The notes below the pieces were generated by a model. That model saw nothing but the letters and a program-made list of their open reading frames with translations, was not told the DNA's origin and did not search any database. From Angiostrongylus vasorum (lineage: Eukaryota; Nematoda; Chromadorea; Rhabditida; Metastrongylidae), in contig JADANN010000457.1 in NCBI GenBank assembly GCA_018806985.1, forward strand, positions 1,550,001 to 1,614,000: a stretch of 64,000 nt of DNA, given 5' to 3'. Made by a program: the position numbers and the translations under genes. Below, piece by piece: positions 10,740 to 21,895 of this stretch (positions are counted from its first letter, which is position 1; every line of letters starts with the position of its first letter).

Positions 10740-11310
10740 CCTTACAAGTGAAGATTTTTCTGTAAAATCTACTTGGCAAAGTGATAGCTTCGTTTGATTT
10801 GTGTTATGAGAAATTCTTTATTGAAGAGAACCTCTATTTCTGAAAATTTGACATTGAACTTTTTTTGACATTCCTGAATAATTTTAATGCTTGGCGGGGA
10901 ATATGAAACGGTTTTTACTAAATACACTTTTTTCTGTTTAATAACAGAAAACAAAGTTTTAGTACAAGTTTCATATTGACTGAATTCTTCAATTGTTTCT
11001 TGTTACATAAGGTGAAGATTCGAACTATTGGAAGTCGCTGAGTCACTTTTCATGAAGCGATTTAAGCAATTTCTTGACATGGTGTGGAAGGCTTCTGCGG
11101 CAGATAACAATATTTGCCAACAAGCAAAAAAGTAAGATTACTGTATGATCACCTGTGCGCATAATACAACAAAAGAGCAGAGCGTTTGGAGATGACACCG
11201 ATTGGAAGTGCACACGTGTCCCGAGCATCTGATCAATGTGGTCGGACAGAAGTTAACTTTGTCGGGGAAAATCCTTCAATAAATAACGCTCAAATGGCCC
11301 TAACTAAGTT
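10740..11310. other. Stretch without a recognisable gene
   Basis: AT-rich DNA with short frames only. No repeat landmark or RNA gene seen. Confidence 0.5.
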
Positions 11311-11317
11311 ATTTTTG

Positions 11318-11480
11318 CTGATGGCACTGATCGATAGGACGAGCAAAGACAGGCGAGACGAGGGACCCGCCAGATGTGGTGGTGAACGTGTTGGTCCCCG
11401 GAAGGGATAACAACACGTTGGTTCCCTATCGCAGACACCTGTAGTCTAACTCGACTGCAAATATTCAGAGTAGCGTACCG
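11318..11480 (+). repeat. SINE-like family B copy, diverged
   Basis: Carries GGCACTGATCGATAGGACGA, GATGTGGTGGTGAACGTG and CTGCAAATATTCAGAGTAG in family order. The 5' leader is missing. Confidence 0.6.
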
Positions 11481-11711
11481 TTTGTTGGGTTGTGGTTCGA
11501 GTTAATTCAGTTGATCGCGAGTCTTGTTTCATTACATCTCTCAAAACTACGACAGAATGGTGTCGTGGACATGGGAGAATGCCACAGTTTGGACTCTGCT
11601 TACGTTATATGTGGTGTTACGAGAAGATCACTTAGCGCAAATCCTATTAATGGTGCTGCCGACAGCTTCATATTTTATTTTAATGATTCAGTATTGTTTG
11701 AAACGGTGGCA

Positions 11712-12065
11712 AATAGCACATTGGTAGTGATACCGATCATCAACACGGTATTGGTTCAATCCCGACCTAGGCTCACCAAGCAACTCATCCGTCCGGGATC
11801 GGAAAATTGGTACCTACCAGAGTTGCTCGGGAAAATTCACACTCTGCAATCCAATTAGGACCGCTCAACCCGGCTAGATCAGGACCCCAGCTACAACCAA
11901 TTCAGCATTCCACCACATTCAAGATTAAATGAAAATCCTAAGCAGTAACCGAAGGCACACGTAGAATTTGGAAGACCTCTGTGAATGATCGATGCAAGGA
12001 AACGAATCGAATGTCAGAAGTGCTGGGATCCGCACAGCAAACGTGAAGACGAGTCGTAGATAATA
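11712..12065 (+). repeat. tRNA-derived SINE family C copy
   Basis: Head GGTAGTGATACCGATCATC with box B-like TGGTTCAATCCC. Central block CGGGATCGGAAAATTGGTAC, body CATTCAAGATTAAATGAAAA and ATCGAATGTCAGAAGTGC, and an A-rich tail. Confidence 0.75.
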
Positions 12066-12209
12066 AAATAAAAAAGAACAAAAACTGTTTAAGACAAAAA
12101 AACTCGAAAACATAATAACTAAGTCCTTCAAAAATACAATAAAATAAGACACAAAGTGCTCAGTTTTCACTAATCGCCTTTTTTTTTTCACAGCAGGTTG
12201 TGATGTGTA

Positions 12210-12290
12210 ATATAACTACAATGACGCTGAGATATTTGCAAACTTCGGACCGCAGGCGTCTGCGCAGGCGCGAAGTTCTGCAAATATTTA
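12210..12290 (-). repeat. SINE-like family B fragment
   Basis: Only the tail-proximal part is present: TAACTACAATGACGCTGAG, ATATTTGCAAACTTCGGAC, CGCAGGCGTCTGCG. Confidence 0.6.
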
Positions 12291-12344
12291 GTTACTAGTA
12301 GTATTTCATATTAGTATATTTATTATATTTATTACTTGACACTT

Positions 12345-12715
12345 GACACTTGAACGGCCCGTCCTCACTAGTTGTGCGGGTCCCAGCAGAATCACCATTT
12401 TTCGGAGATTTGCTGGTTAAGCCATTGTGGTTCCCTGGAATCCCGAGGACAGCCTGGCCAAAGTCTGCCTCAGGTCGTCACCACGGCAAGCAGTCGAAGC
12501 CCTTGTGGATCAGAGAGAGATTTGCCACCATGCGACTTTGATACCAGGACGGTGGTGGATCCTGGTATTGGTTTACTCTTAGCTAGGCTTGCTGATGGAA
12601 ATGCCGGACTCCTTCTCAGTTGGTAGGCTCTGCATGGGGGTGAATCCACTCGCTTTACATCGCAGTTCGACACCCAGGAACACCTCCCAGCCACTAAGAG
12701 GCGGTAAACTGTTGG
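12345..12715 (+). repeat. Repeat family D copy
   Basis: A 370-base repeat beginning near GGCCCGTCCTCACTAGTTG and ending near CACTAAGAGGCGGTAAAC. It has inverted copies at 32038-32402 and 48965-49362 and short fragments near 40140 and 40440. Its minus strand carries a box B-like GGATTCATCCCC in the 48965 copy, so it may also be a SINE, but the box A is weak. Confidence 0.7.
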
Positions 12716-12859
12716 GAGGTATTATATTCATTGTATCTATTATATGTATTATATTAGTATATTTTACTTAGTAGTTATATTTCACAACGTAAGTTGCCGT
12801 GAAGAAGAACACGCATTAAATAAAAATTGAGTGCATTGTGATTTACACTACAGCTTCAT

Positions 12860-13085
12860 CTTAACTGGGTTCAATGCCGATTTGTGCGTCTCAGATCAAT
12901 CGCGTTGAAGGGTGATTGCTGATGGCAATGGTAGATAGAAAACTAGCTGAGAGAAAGACGAAACGAAGGACCCGTGTGGTGCCGTGGTGAATGTGTCAGC
13001 CACCAGAAAAGGTAAAACCGAGTTCGATCCCCAGCGCAGACACCTGCGTTCTGGAGCTTTGCAAATATCTCAGCACCACTATATT
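12860..13085 (+). repeat. SINE-like family B copy
   Basis: Starts ACTGGGTTCAATGCCGAT and continues through AGCTGAGAGAAAGACGAAAC, GTGGTGCCGTGGTGAATG, GAGTTCGATCCCCAGCGCAG (a good box B) and TTGCAAATATCTCAGCAC. Confidence 0.75.
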
Positions 13086-13266
13086 TAATTATAAGAAACA
13101 GACTACTGGCAAGAGAATAGATGTTGTAACGGATAACGTTGGATTGCTCTTAAGAAGACTCACTCACAAGATACGGTAACACCTCTTAACGAAAAATACT
13201 TAAAAATCCTATGCACTATAACCCATTCTGGTTTTCATTAACTGATAACTAAATACTAGATCAAGC

Positions 13267-13738
13267 TAAAATTGAGTTCGAGTTGAGTTAATTCGGGTAT
13301 GAAATACATAGTTGGTTAAGGGACATGTTTCTTCCTGACCCATTATGACTCGGAAACAGCGAAAGTGAAGTGGAAGCTCATTAAAATTGCTCCGAAATGG
13401 CAATGTCGTTTTTCCTTTTCTAGCTTGAAATCTGCTAGCAGCCATATCACCTGTATCAACAGCCTTCCATTTGATATTAGTATGACTTGAGTGGCAACAA
13501 CAAATGTTTACATTTGTAGCTGTAACACCCCGTGTGAGTTGTGTTCTAAGAAAATAAGAAATGTCATCTGTTTCTGTCGGAATATTCCTGAAGAGTTCTT
13601 CATGATTGGATCGCTGGTCTTTCTCTTGTGTGCCTCAAATCTCGCGAGACTCTATAGTTTTTGGCTCGGGTCCTTCGGTTTCGTTGCGGAGGATCATCAT
13701 TTCGGCGTAGGTGATTTCCGGCCACACACACAACGACA
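13267..13738 (-). pseudogene. Disrupted ORF or unrecognised gene with one in-frame TGA
   Basis: On the minus strand one frame stays open for about 150 codons apart from a single TGA (about 13639-13641), and ends at a TAG at 13267-13269. The part before the stop reads WPEITYAEMMILRNETEGPE. The part after it includes NHEELFRNIPTETDDISYF, a CCC motif, then KWKAVDTGDMAASRFQARKG and ends in RINSTRTQF. Codon use looks coding and the length is well above the local background. I see no GT donor before the TGA, so an intron does not easily remove it. It could be a recent pseudogene, an exon pair with an unseen splice site, or a decayed mobile-element frame. I do not recognise the family. Confidence 0.35.
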
Positions 13739-14084
13739 TAACTTTATAGATTCATATTATTCATATTCATGGTGGGATCCTTAGGATTTCTTTCAACATT
13801 ACGTGATGGTGCTCCTCAATATACCTTTGGTTTTCGCGGATACAACGAAACAATTAGCTGTGCTTCTAAAAAAATGAGAATGAAATGCTGTTACCAGCCA
13901 TGATCCTAATTGACTGAAGGACTTATTAACTTCAAAGCATTTTTCATTGGAAGTAGCTTAACACATAGCATTCGTGCTGTTTTTAAGGTCTTTATTTGCT
14001 AAAAGAAAACCATGACAACTGCTTGACCTGGGAGATCGTGAATAAAAACAGATTTGTCGAAGAGAACTTACCCTATCGTTCTGA

Positions 14085-14335
14085 TCGTTCTGTCTGTGTG
14101 GATGGTATGTATGCTAATATTTACTACATATTGTAACAGTTGATCATTGAAACACGTTGCTGTCACCATTTGGAAGTGTTTTACAATTTACGCTGTGTCT
14201 GTTCCAGTACATTGTGAACGCGGACATCCTACGCCGTAACCGTGATTCATAACTCAAAAGACCGACTTTCTATAAACCTCGACATAAATAATCGATGTAT
14301 TTATTTGTATGTTCTCATGAAGTGATGTTGTTAAG
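14085..14335. repeat. Dispersed repeat segments linked to PLE-type motifs
   Basis: CATTTGGAAGTGTTTTACA (about 14165-14185) recurs in near-identical form at about 18538-18558. AAAGACCGACTTTCTATAAA (14258-14277) recurs at 25597-25616. Both lie beside hammerhead-like motifs here and at 25690, so they are probably parts of the same retroelement termini. Confidence 0.45.
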
Positions 14336-14400
14336 ATGATGTGGGGTTGGTACAATGTTGTTGTTGTTGTTGTTGATTTTGTTTTCGTTGTTGCTCGATG

Positions 14401-14434
14401 GCTGACGTTTCGACGATTTCGCGTTCCTCAGAGC
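14401..14434 (-). ncRNA. Hammerhead-ribozyme-like motif
   Basis: On the minus strand: GCT then a perfect CTGAGGA box, a short stem II (ACG..CGT with one unpaired C), GAAA, CGTC, then AGC closing stem I. The flanking (GTT)n stretch at 14354-14385 is the reverse of the CAACAA stretch that follows the copy at 2710-2745. Confidence 0.55.
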
Positions 14435-14439
14435 AGTGT

Positions 14440-16700
14440 TTTCCGAGTGGCAGTGGGACAACCATGATTCATTATGGCGAGTAGAATCGAAATATGAGTC
14501 AATGCTTGTCAAATTACTGGTCAATGAAGCCGTTAGAGAAAAAGTTATGTGCGTATTCCTCAGAACAGAGCTTTTCCCGGACGACACCTGTTTAACAAGC
14601 TATCGAAAAATTACAATAAATGTCGCGAAAAATATTAAGTGCGCCAAAATAAACCATCAGAAAAAAATGGCCCTTCTACAACTCACACCGGTCATTTTGC
14701 GCGGCGCTTGTTTGTTTAGAATAGACGCCGTCCACGATGTGTTAAATGTTTAGTGCAATTTTTTTCTAGATGGTCGTCTTTATTTGAACATTCCAATAGT
14801 TCTGTGCTTCCATATCTGTGTCCGTCGTGAATATAAACGTTCGACATTCTATGAAAAATGTATAACTTCCCTTTATTGGTAAGCAAACACGAGGTTGACA
14901 TCGAACGTTGTAAGAAATGCGTGAACAGTTGATGAATTGCTGTTGACAAGGCTCAGTCACTGTGTGCTTCTCGAAGCCAGTTTTACGTCCAAAGTGAAGG
15001 ATCGCAAAACTGAAATTTCATAATGGATTTTATACGTGACAAGATTAACAACTATGGCTGTAATCATAACTTTCACGCTTCTGCTCGGCGTACATCATCT
15101 GTGTTGAGTTATTTTAGCCATTGACGGACTGAGAACTCGTCCTTCAGCTGCATTGAGCAGTGCTTCCGGGCCGACTGGCCAACTGCATAGAGGATGAGAT
15201 ACGCATTTGCAATGCGCGAATACGTGACAATACATGCAACGCTATTGAGTTTCATGACGTGGGAGAACACCGTGTACTCAATAGGGCAATTTGGCTGCAC
15301 CTTGCTCTCGCTCTCTTCAGCTCTTTTCTCACTCTGACCGCAGTAGGTCGGAACTCAGCGTAGAATTACCGGCCACCGAGCTGATGTCAGTGTCTGCAAG
15401 TTTGCGGCAAGCTTTAATGATCGATTTTCTGCCCTTGATTTCCCATCAAATTTGCGCATAGCAGATCAGTCTGTGCCCGTTTTCCACTATCTTTCAACAT
15501 GGTGCTCTACCACCGTGATCACAACTGGCTTGGATGGGGCACGTCACAAGTACAAAGCGGTTAAACCCATAGGTGTTTGTAAATGGAAAGTAAAGACGAG
15601 CATGAGATGAGAAATCTGGTAAAATAGAATCCAAGCCTGAAGACTCCTAGCTCCAAGCGCCAGCTCTCCTCACGCTTCAGAAAATCTCATGTCTTGAACG
15701 TTTATGAGTTTGCAAGCATGTCACACCTTATTCCGCTATGGAGACAATGGATTTCTAGGCTTGATTTAACTCTAAACAAAAAAGTATAGAAAAAACTCTA
15801 TGCATTCGCGCTTTGAATACCACACGGTTTTTTTGGTGCTTTTCGAAAGAATTACCATTGTTTAATTATTTTGCTGACATAAACACTGGTTTGAGTCCGT
15901 CGTAGCTGCTATTACAATAGGGTTAAGATGGTGTAATGCAGTAGAAAACCTGCGATTTCTTCTAAACGATAGGTAGAAATGAACGGTGATCTCAACAATG
16001 AATAACTTTTTCTACTTTTTAAGCCCGAATTATCGGCTCATCTCTCTCCAAATAACTGAAACCATATGACATTCGGGTAGTTGTTTTCTACCGCTCAGAG
16101 ATCCTCGTAACTTTGGTCGCCTCCCACATTACTGCGTACATCCTCTCCTTCTGAGCGTTTCTAAAAAAATGCAACTGTCGGTTTCACAGGCTAAACCCAA
16201 AAAAAAATAGAAATCAAAAAGATTCGAACATGAAATTTTGTGCGACTATTTTACTCTTCGAGTGAAGATCTTCCACATTTATGATATCCACTGAAAATCC
16301 ATTTGTGCTGACACCGCCGCCAACGCTTATTCTTGCCAAAAATTACTTGTCGTGGAAAAGTCCAAGACACCAAAAGTGTATGCTCTCCGTGCCACATGAA
16401 CGAGCAGATCCCACCGATCACCCTTGCTCAGCGACTGTTTGACCGGAGTTCACGCCTTCTTTGTTCACCATTAATTTGAGGATAGATGAGACCGATGGTG
16501 CTACTTGTAGCAGTTAAGAGTTCTAGATGATCTACCACATGCATCCTCGCTAAAATTCAATTCAGGCCAAATATGCCCACAAGGTTTCCCGTGCTCAGAC
16601 ATTTTATACCGGTGTTCTACTGTGAATGTAGGCTTTCGATCACAACAAAACATCAGAATCGACTGCTATAAAGAGGGTAATTTTCTATTCTAAAACGTAT
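14440..16700. other. Stretch without a recognisable gene
   Basis: Short frames on both strands (for example 14436-14753 and 15160-15363) have no recognisable domain or splice framework. No SINE landmark seen. It may contain introns or flanking DNA of the minus-strand gene at 16795-17937. Confidence 0.4.
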
Positions 16701-16794
16701 TCACTCAGAAGATCGTTCACTTCTAGACAATTGCACCAGCCAGGAATCTGCTCAATTTGCTGCGACGGACATTCACCAAAATAGCCGACCAAAC

Positions 16795-17937
16795 CTTATT
16801 TCCGCCTTCGTACAAACTATCGACATAATGTGCTCTAAGGTTATTGCCAATGCATGGAGCAAACATTAATGAATTCTCCTCCTCAGGTCTTTTTTTGGTG
16901 AATTTCCCAAACAGCATTGCCTTCATGGTCGCCGAATATTGTGAAAGTTCGCGTAATAGCCTCACGAGCCTGTACTTTGTGTCGTCATTATCTTCGGTAA
17001 CTACTAATGTAAGTAAAAAATACCGTATTCTAAGAAAAAATTGGCCACTTCTACAAGTTCAGGAACTTTTTGAGCAGTATTCTTCAGTAGATCTTTCTGT
17101 TTCTCAAGATTTTCTGCAACAAAGATTTATCCCTCGAGGTGTACGAGGACGAACTTTGGTCCACCATACTTTCACAAACCTTTCGAGACCTTTCTGTACC
17201 TCCACATTTTACCAAAAAAATTAGAAAGAAATTTCTACGATATGGAATTCTTTATGGTATGAGCACCATAATGTACCAAGTTACATCACGTTAAAGCAGT
17301 TATCATGAGTCAGCGGAGGTTCGAGCCATCGTCTGCCTCGGCCTCAACTACACTACTCCGATTCATCGTATTGTTTCCATCGATTGATGGACGCTTTGTG
17401 CATCAGAATTACTCTCTCCAAACCAATTTCTGCACTTCCCACTACGAGAACCACTGCAATGCCTTTTTCTGCATTTGCACCTCCCTCGAAACCCCGCATT
17501 TCAAGGCCGGTTATGACCTGTTTCAAGTTCCCTCTCGATGTTAATCCCAAGCGTGTCCGAATAACAATGCTTTCAATCCTTGCAATTCGCTCATTTTCTG
17601 ACTATCGGTTTAACTGGCTGCGTCTATGCGTAGAATTTCCAACTCTGGAGAGCCGAAATGCCATGACCGGAGACAGGTTGTTATTTGTCGCGTTGTTGGA
17701 TTGGCGCAAATTCTCGCTCATGTAGAGTACGCTGCCATAAACCCCTCTTCGAGGCTGTTCTTCCACTGCTAACAATCGCAACAGCCACAGGTTCAACTAT
17801 TCATCAACAAACACACCCGTTTCATTTACTGAAAGCCTCTTCTTCGTAGTCCTTCAATTTCCAACGCTCTAGTTCAACTCTACTGGATTCGCTTTTGCTA
17901 ACAGAATGAATCCGTATACCCAACTTCCAGTTAATCT
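16795..17937 (-). CDS. Multi-exon minus-strand gene, unknown function (internal exons)
   Basis: Five candidate exons read in order on the minus strand: 17937-17830 (ends at donor A|GTAAATG; contains WKLGIRIHSVSKSES and ELERWKLKDYEEEAF), 17768-17605 (YGSVLYMSENLRQSNN, then a low-complexity Asn stretch), 17597-17518 (NERIARIESIVIRTRLGLTS, donor CAG|GTCATAAC), 17113-17024 (NLEKQKDLLKNTAQKVPELV, coiled-coil-like) and 17000-16795 (LVRLLRELSQYSATMKAMLF, then KKRPEEENS). The phases match exactly for the first junction (phase 1) and the last (phase 1). The junction 17605/17597 is unresolved because an in-frame TAG (17602-17604) sits between them. The protein is charged, mostly helical and cytoplasmic in character, with no membrane segment. 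I do not recognise the family. Both ends of the gene are undefined. Confidence 0.5.
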
Positions 17938-17999
17938 CTGCATTGATCAGTAGGTTATCACGTTCTTGATAGGCTGACTCCGATTTGCCCACAAAAATT

Positions 18000-19320
18000 T
18001 TCGTTCACAGTGGCTAAAGTGTCACCTGATTTCGCTTTCTCTATAACCTTTTTTTATAGCGCACTTTCGACGATGTAGGGCTATTTGTTGAAAATGACAA
18101 CGATGGATGGGAAGTATTGGCCACTGTACTACAAATTATACCAACAACCTCATGTCAGTTCATGAAAAACGTTGTGGTCTGTTTCCAATTAAGTTATATT
18201 TCATCCACAGATACTCTCTTGAGACCTCTGCTTTTTTTATTTATGACCGGATTTGTCTGTTTTTTTAGTTGTGTTGAAAAATTTTAACCGAACTTGGATC
18301 ACAAGTGGTTTAATACATTCTCATCGTTATGCATTGGGTTCAATACATATACGCTGAAAGCGGTCTAATCGTTCAGCTCTAGCCTAATTCTGTTCACGTC
18401 TATTTGTTTATTGTTTAGCAAATGGGACGATGTTTAATTTAATTTCGTTACGGACTTTCTGGCGTTCCAGGTAGACAGCAGCTTTTCGCTACTTTCTATA
18501 TTTTACTGTGGCGCACAAGACAACTGCGTTGTTGTCATCATTTGGAAGTGTTTTATAGCTTACGTTGAGTCTACTCCTGTATGTTCTATACTTTCTCGTT
18601 TCATACGATAACAGTTATATGCAGTAACGATTAGAACTGAAATAGCAGTCAACTGCTAGCGGATCTGATGCTCAATGATGTGTTCCGAAAAAGGCTTTTT
18701 TTCTTATTTCTAAGTGCCAAGTAACTCTTAGTTGAACAATGTTCGGCAAAAATCTGTTATGAATAAGCCATCGATTATCGATTACAAAAGCGTGGCCAAA
18801 AAAAATTTATGCTGAAAAAGCAGCGACCGAAACGAAAATGCATCATATATGACCCACCTCGGGCAGCTTGCCTGGATAAGCATGTATCAAATTTGACTCA
18901 TATCGGCACCAGTTTTCTACGGAAATATTTCGTATAATCAATTACTATCCTTATATTAATTATCCGTACTAATCGGTATTGCTGCTAAAAAAATTCAAAT
19001 TCACCTCTGCCACTATAGACTGTTATTTTTCTAGTGTCCATGAAACGCCTTTTCGCCTTTTCCAACCCAGACTTTTTTTTTCGAGAAATGAAGCCTTTGG
19101 ACAGACTGGATTTTGACCCGAACCATGCGATGAAATCCACGAATTCACTAGTGCTAGCAGCAGGTGCGCCTGCGTCGAAATTTTTTCTGTCAGAATTTTC
19201 TTAAAAACATTTTGGTTTAATGAAATGTCAAATTAAAAAAGTATTTTTTGACGAATGGCAAAATGTATTTGCAGGTTCAACTTGTAGTAATTCTTAGTTG
19301 CAACTTTAACTTTACCTTTC
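18000..19320. other. Stretch without a recognisable gene
   Basis: AT-rich with homopolymer runs. Only the short repeat at about 18530-18570 (shared with 14165-14185) stands out. Confidence 0.5.
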
Positions 19321-19323
19321 TAG

Positions 19324-19358
19324 GCTCCGAAAGAGGCGAAATCCGCCGAAACGTTAGC
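19324..19358 (+). ncRNA. Hammerhead-ribozyme-like motif, mutated core
   Basis: GCT/AGC stem I (19324-19326 and 19356-19358), CCGAAAGA in place of CUGANGA, a perfect 4-bp stem II GGCG/CGCC with loop AAATC, GAAA and CGTT. The CUGA to CCGA change should inactivate it. Confidence 0.45.
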
Positions 19359-19639
19359 AACTACCAATAAATAGCAGCATCTTCGTACACGCTTATAAAA
19401 AAAACAAGGATTATATTTAACTTTGAAACGAGGAGTTGAGCATTGACTACTCAATTTTGTTGTGAAGTCAGTCTTAATGAAGTGATGGATTAGAAATGGA
19501 ATAGGAGATCGATTTCTGGAGTTGTATCAGTTTATGACCTGTGAACATGTGAAATGTGGTTGCGCAGAAACTTCGCTACTTCCCCTTCTGGTCATGTTTC
19601 CAGTCAGCTATTCTCATTCAGGAGTTTTCTCGCGATTAA

Positions 19640-20040
19640 ATCTCGGCCGTAGAAAGTCTTTTGAGCAGCCGTGGTTGTGTGTGAAAGTGGTGAAAGTGCC
19701 GGGCGACGATTGCGTCACGAGCGATGCACATATGTGATGAGCGGTTATTGTTGTTCCCAAATGAGATTCAAAGTGTCAACAGCATGGAATCGCAGCCGGA
19801 GGGGCATCCTGATGCTCTTCCGCCCTCGGGTCGTTCGTGTGCTCCCTCATTCGGTTGTCGTTCTGCCTCCGCCTCACCCTGTCGGTTCAGCGCACTGCAC
19901 CTCTGACTACATCGCCCTCAATCGTTCCCCCAGGCGCAGAACACACTACGCGCCTTTCAGAGTTCTTGTGCTTAATCTAGATTCATGGACTTTTCTAGCT
20001 CCTTCCATCTTTTTCTACCTCAGGCGAAAATTCGGCTAGA
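19640..20040. other. GC-rich island, possible first exon or promoter
   Basis: About 400 bases clearly richer in G+C and CpG than their neighbours. Both strands stay open for 60 codons or more (plus 19671-20039). On the minus strand a frame reads DRVRRRQNDNRMREHTNDP. It lies upstream of the minus-strand gene at 16795-17937, so it could hold that gene's 5' end. I cannot show this. Confidence 0.25.
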
Positions 20041-20339
20041 AAAAGTGCATCGAACTAACTCAAAGCGCGGGAGTATTGGGAATGCGAATGAAAAGCGACA
20101 AATCTCTATTCACGTCGTTTAATTTCTTAACTTTACCTTCTATTTGTTATTTAGCTCTTCTTACAATAGTTACATGTTTCGCCTACCTTTATGATGTACA
20201 CGAAAACTTATTTCAAGAAGACGAATGAGGTGAAATCGACTAACTAGCGAGAATACGAAAAGTGAATGAAAATGATTGTTAATGGTGGAGAGTCTTTTAT
20301 CCCAGGAAGGTGAAAGTGGGTAGAATGAGATTTTGGCAC

Positions 20340-20427
20340 AATTTCCCGCTTTGTTCCAGAGTTTGTTTTATGAGTTCCATCCATTGTGACGGAATCCCGC
20401 TGTGCTTGGCGTGTTTATAGCGATGTT
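20340..20427 (-). CDS. Candidate exon, p21-binding-domain-like
   Basis: Flanked on the minus strand by a strong acceptor (TTTGCTCTCAG) and a possible donor (AATT|GTGCCAAA). The exon reads HRYKHAKHSGIPSQWMELIK and about eight more residues. SGIPSQWMELI resembles the TGLPxQWxxLI segment that follows the CRIB motif in PAK-type kinases. The CRIB core itself would lie in an upstream exon that I cannot place, so the assignment is tentative. Confidence 0.3.
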
Positions 20428-20529
20428 CTGAGAGCAAAGCAACCACACAAACACAACTCAGTGCACTTTGGCTTCGAATAAGTGGCCCTTCTACGAGCCT
20501 TCGTGTTGTCTGCACCGTACTTCAAGCTT

Positions 20530-21120
20530 CATCTGAAAAAAAGCTTCCTCTGGAGATCGTTCGCAATAGCTCATTAGTCCTCGAACCTCGAAGTCCTCGA
20601 AGTTGACCCCTGCTTAGTGTGAACTTAAGAATAGCGCGTCAGCGTAATCTGTTAGTTTTATTGAGTGTTTGTTACTGGAAATCAAAGACTTCCTTTGTCT
20701 TCGCATAAACTGTCACGGCTATTACTACTAAACATTTGAAGAACGATCGACGATTTCTGAGACGCGACGCAGAATAGGAAAAAAGTGAAAAAATAGAAAA
20801 TAGGCAATGAGTAAAAGCCCATCAGTGGATCATTTATTAATACGTCTTTGAATGGTACGGTACCATCTTTCCAGTTCATCATCGCCTCATTTCTCATCCA
20901 AACTGTGTAGTTCAGAACGAGTTTCTACGATCTATTTGCAAATAAAAAAGTGAAATTGGCTTTTTTCAGACTATTTATTAGCTTCTGCTAACTCTTCCGA
21001 ACTCCCAGGCCGGTCAACAAAGCGATAGACACTCCTTGCAATGTCACCACTCTGATTATGATTAGGTACCATCGCATGGAAAAACTGACAACGCTGTTGT
21101 TTTTTGTATTTATTGGATAA
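20530..21120. other. Stretch without a recognisable gene
   Basis: Short minus-strand frames only (20682-20897). No repeat landmarks seen before the family B pair at 21125. Confidence 0.4.
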
Positions 21121-21124
21121 AATA

Positions 21125-21290
21125 TAAGGTAATATAACCACAATGATGCTAAGATATTTGCAAAACTCCGGACCGCAGGTGTCTGCGGTGGAGATCGAAC
21201 ACGCAATTATTCTTCCCGGAGGTTAACGCATTCACCATTACGCCAAGATTGTCATTCGTTTGGCTTTTCTCTCGGCCGTGTTTTTGTAGG
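21125..21290 (-). repeat. SINE-like family B copy (left member of a head-to-head pair)
   Basis: AATATAACCACAATGATGC, AGATATTTGCAAAACTCCGG, CGCAGGTGTCTGCGGTGGAG and TTAACGCATTCACCATTACG in minus orientation. Confidence 0.75.
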
Positions 21291-21294
21291 TGGT

Positions 21295-21450
21295 ATCAGG
21301 ACACGGTGTGGTGGTGAATGCGTTTGCCCCGGAAAAGGTAATAGCGCATTCGATCCCCACCGCAGACTTCTGTAGTCCAGAGCTTTGCAAATATCTCATC
21401 ATCATTGTGGTTATATTTCACATCATACCCTACCATGGAAAAAGAAAAGG
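21295..21450 (+). repeat. SINE-like family B copy (right member of a head-to-head pair)
   Basis: GGTGTGGTGGTGAATGCG, GCATTCGATCCCCACCGCAG, AGCTTTGCAAATATCTCATC and the tail ACATCATACCCTACCATGGA in plus orientation, directly abutting an inverted copy. Confidence 0.75.
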
Positions 21451-21671
21451 CGGTAAATAAAAAGTGATTACATTATAAAGTAATGATTTCAGAGAGCGAT
21501 TTTCGTTCAAACACAGCATGAATGATCAATATTTTTGTGTTCCCAGGATCGACTTTCTATTTACCTCGGCATCGGATTATAAATATCTCGTTTTCTTTTT
21601 GAGCAATCGCGAGGTTGTTATTCGCACACGTTTGCTTTCTCACAAATACAGCACTCTACAGCATCAACGGT

Positions 21672-21707
21672 AGCTGACGTTACGGTAATATCGCCTTCTT
21701 CAGAGCC
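21672..21707 (-). ncRNA. Hammerhead-ribozyme-like motif, left arm of palindrome
   Basis: On the minus strand: GGCT/AGCT stem I, perfect CTGAAGA box, stem II GG..CC, GTAA where GAAA is expected, CGTC. The GAAA change probably inactivates it. Confidence 0.5.
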
Positions 21708-21859
21708 TGGAAGGGTACACTGATACGCAATTTACTAGGTCAAATCCTTCAGCAGCACAAATTGAATGATGGAAATCATGAAAATCAAAAATTTTCACCT
21801 TTCTATTTGTGCTGTTGAACGGTTTGACCCAGTAAATTGCGTATCAGTGTACCATTCCA

Positions 21860-21895
21860 AGCTTTGAAGAAGGCGATTCAGCCGAAACGTCAGCT
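21860..21895 (+). ncRNA. Hammerhead-ribozyme-like motif, right arm of palindrome
   Basis: AGCT/AGCT stem I, TTGAAGA in place of CUGANGA, stem II GGC..GCC, intact GAAA and CGTC. One core base differs from consensus. Confidence 0.5.
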
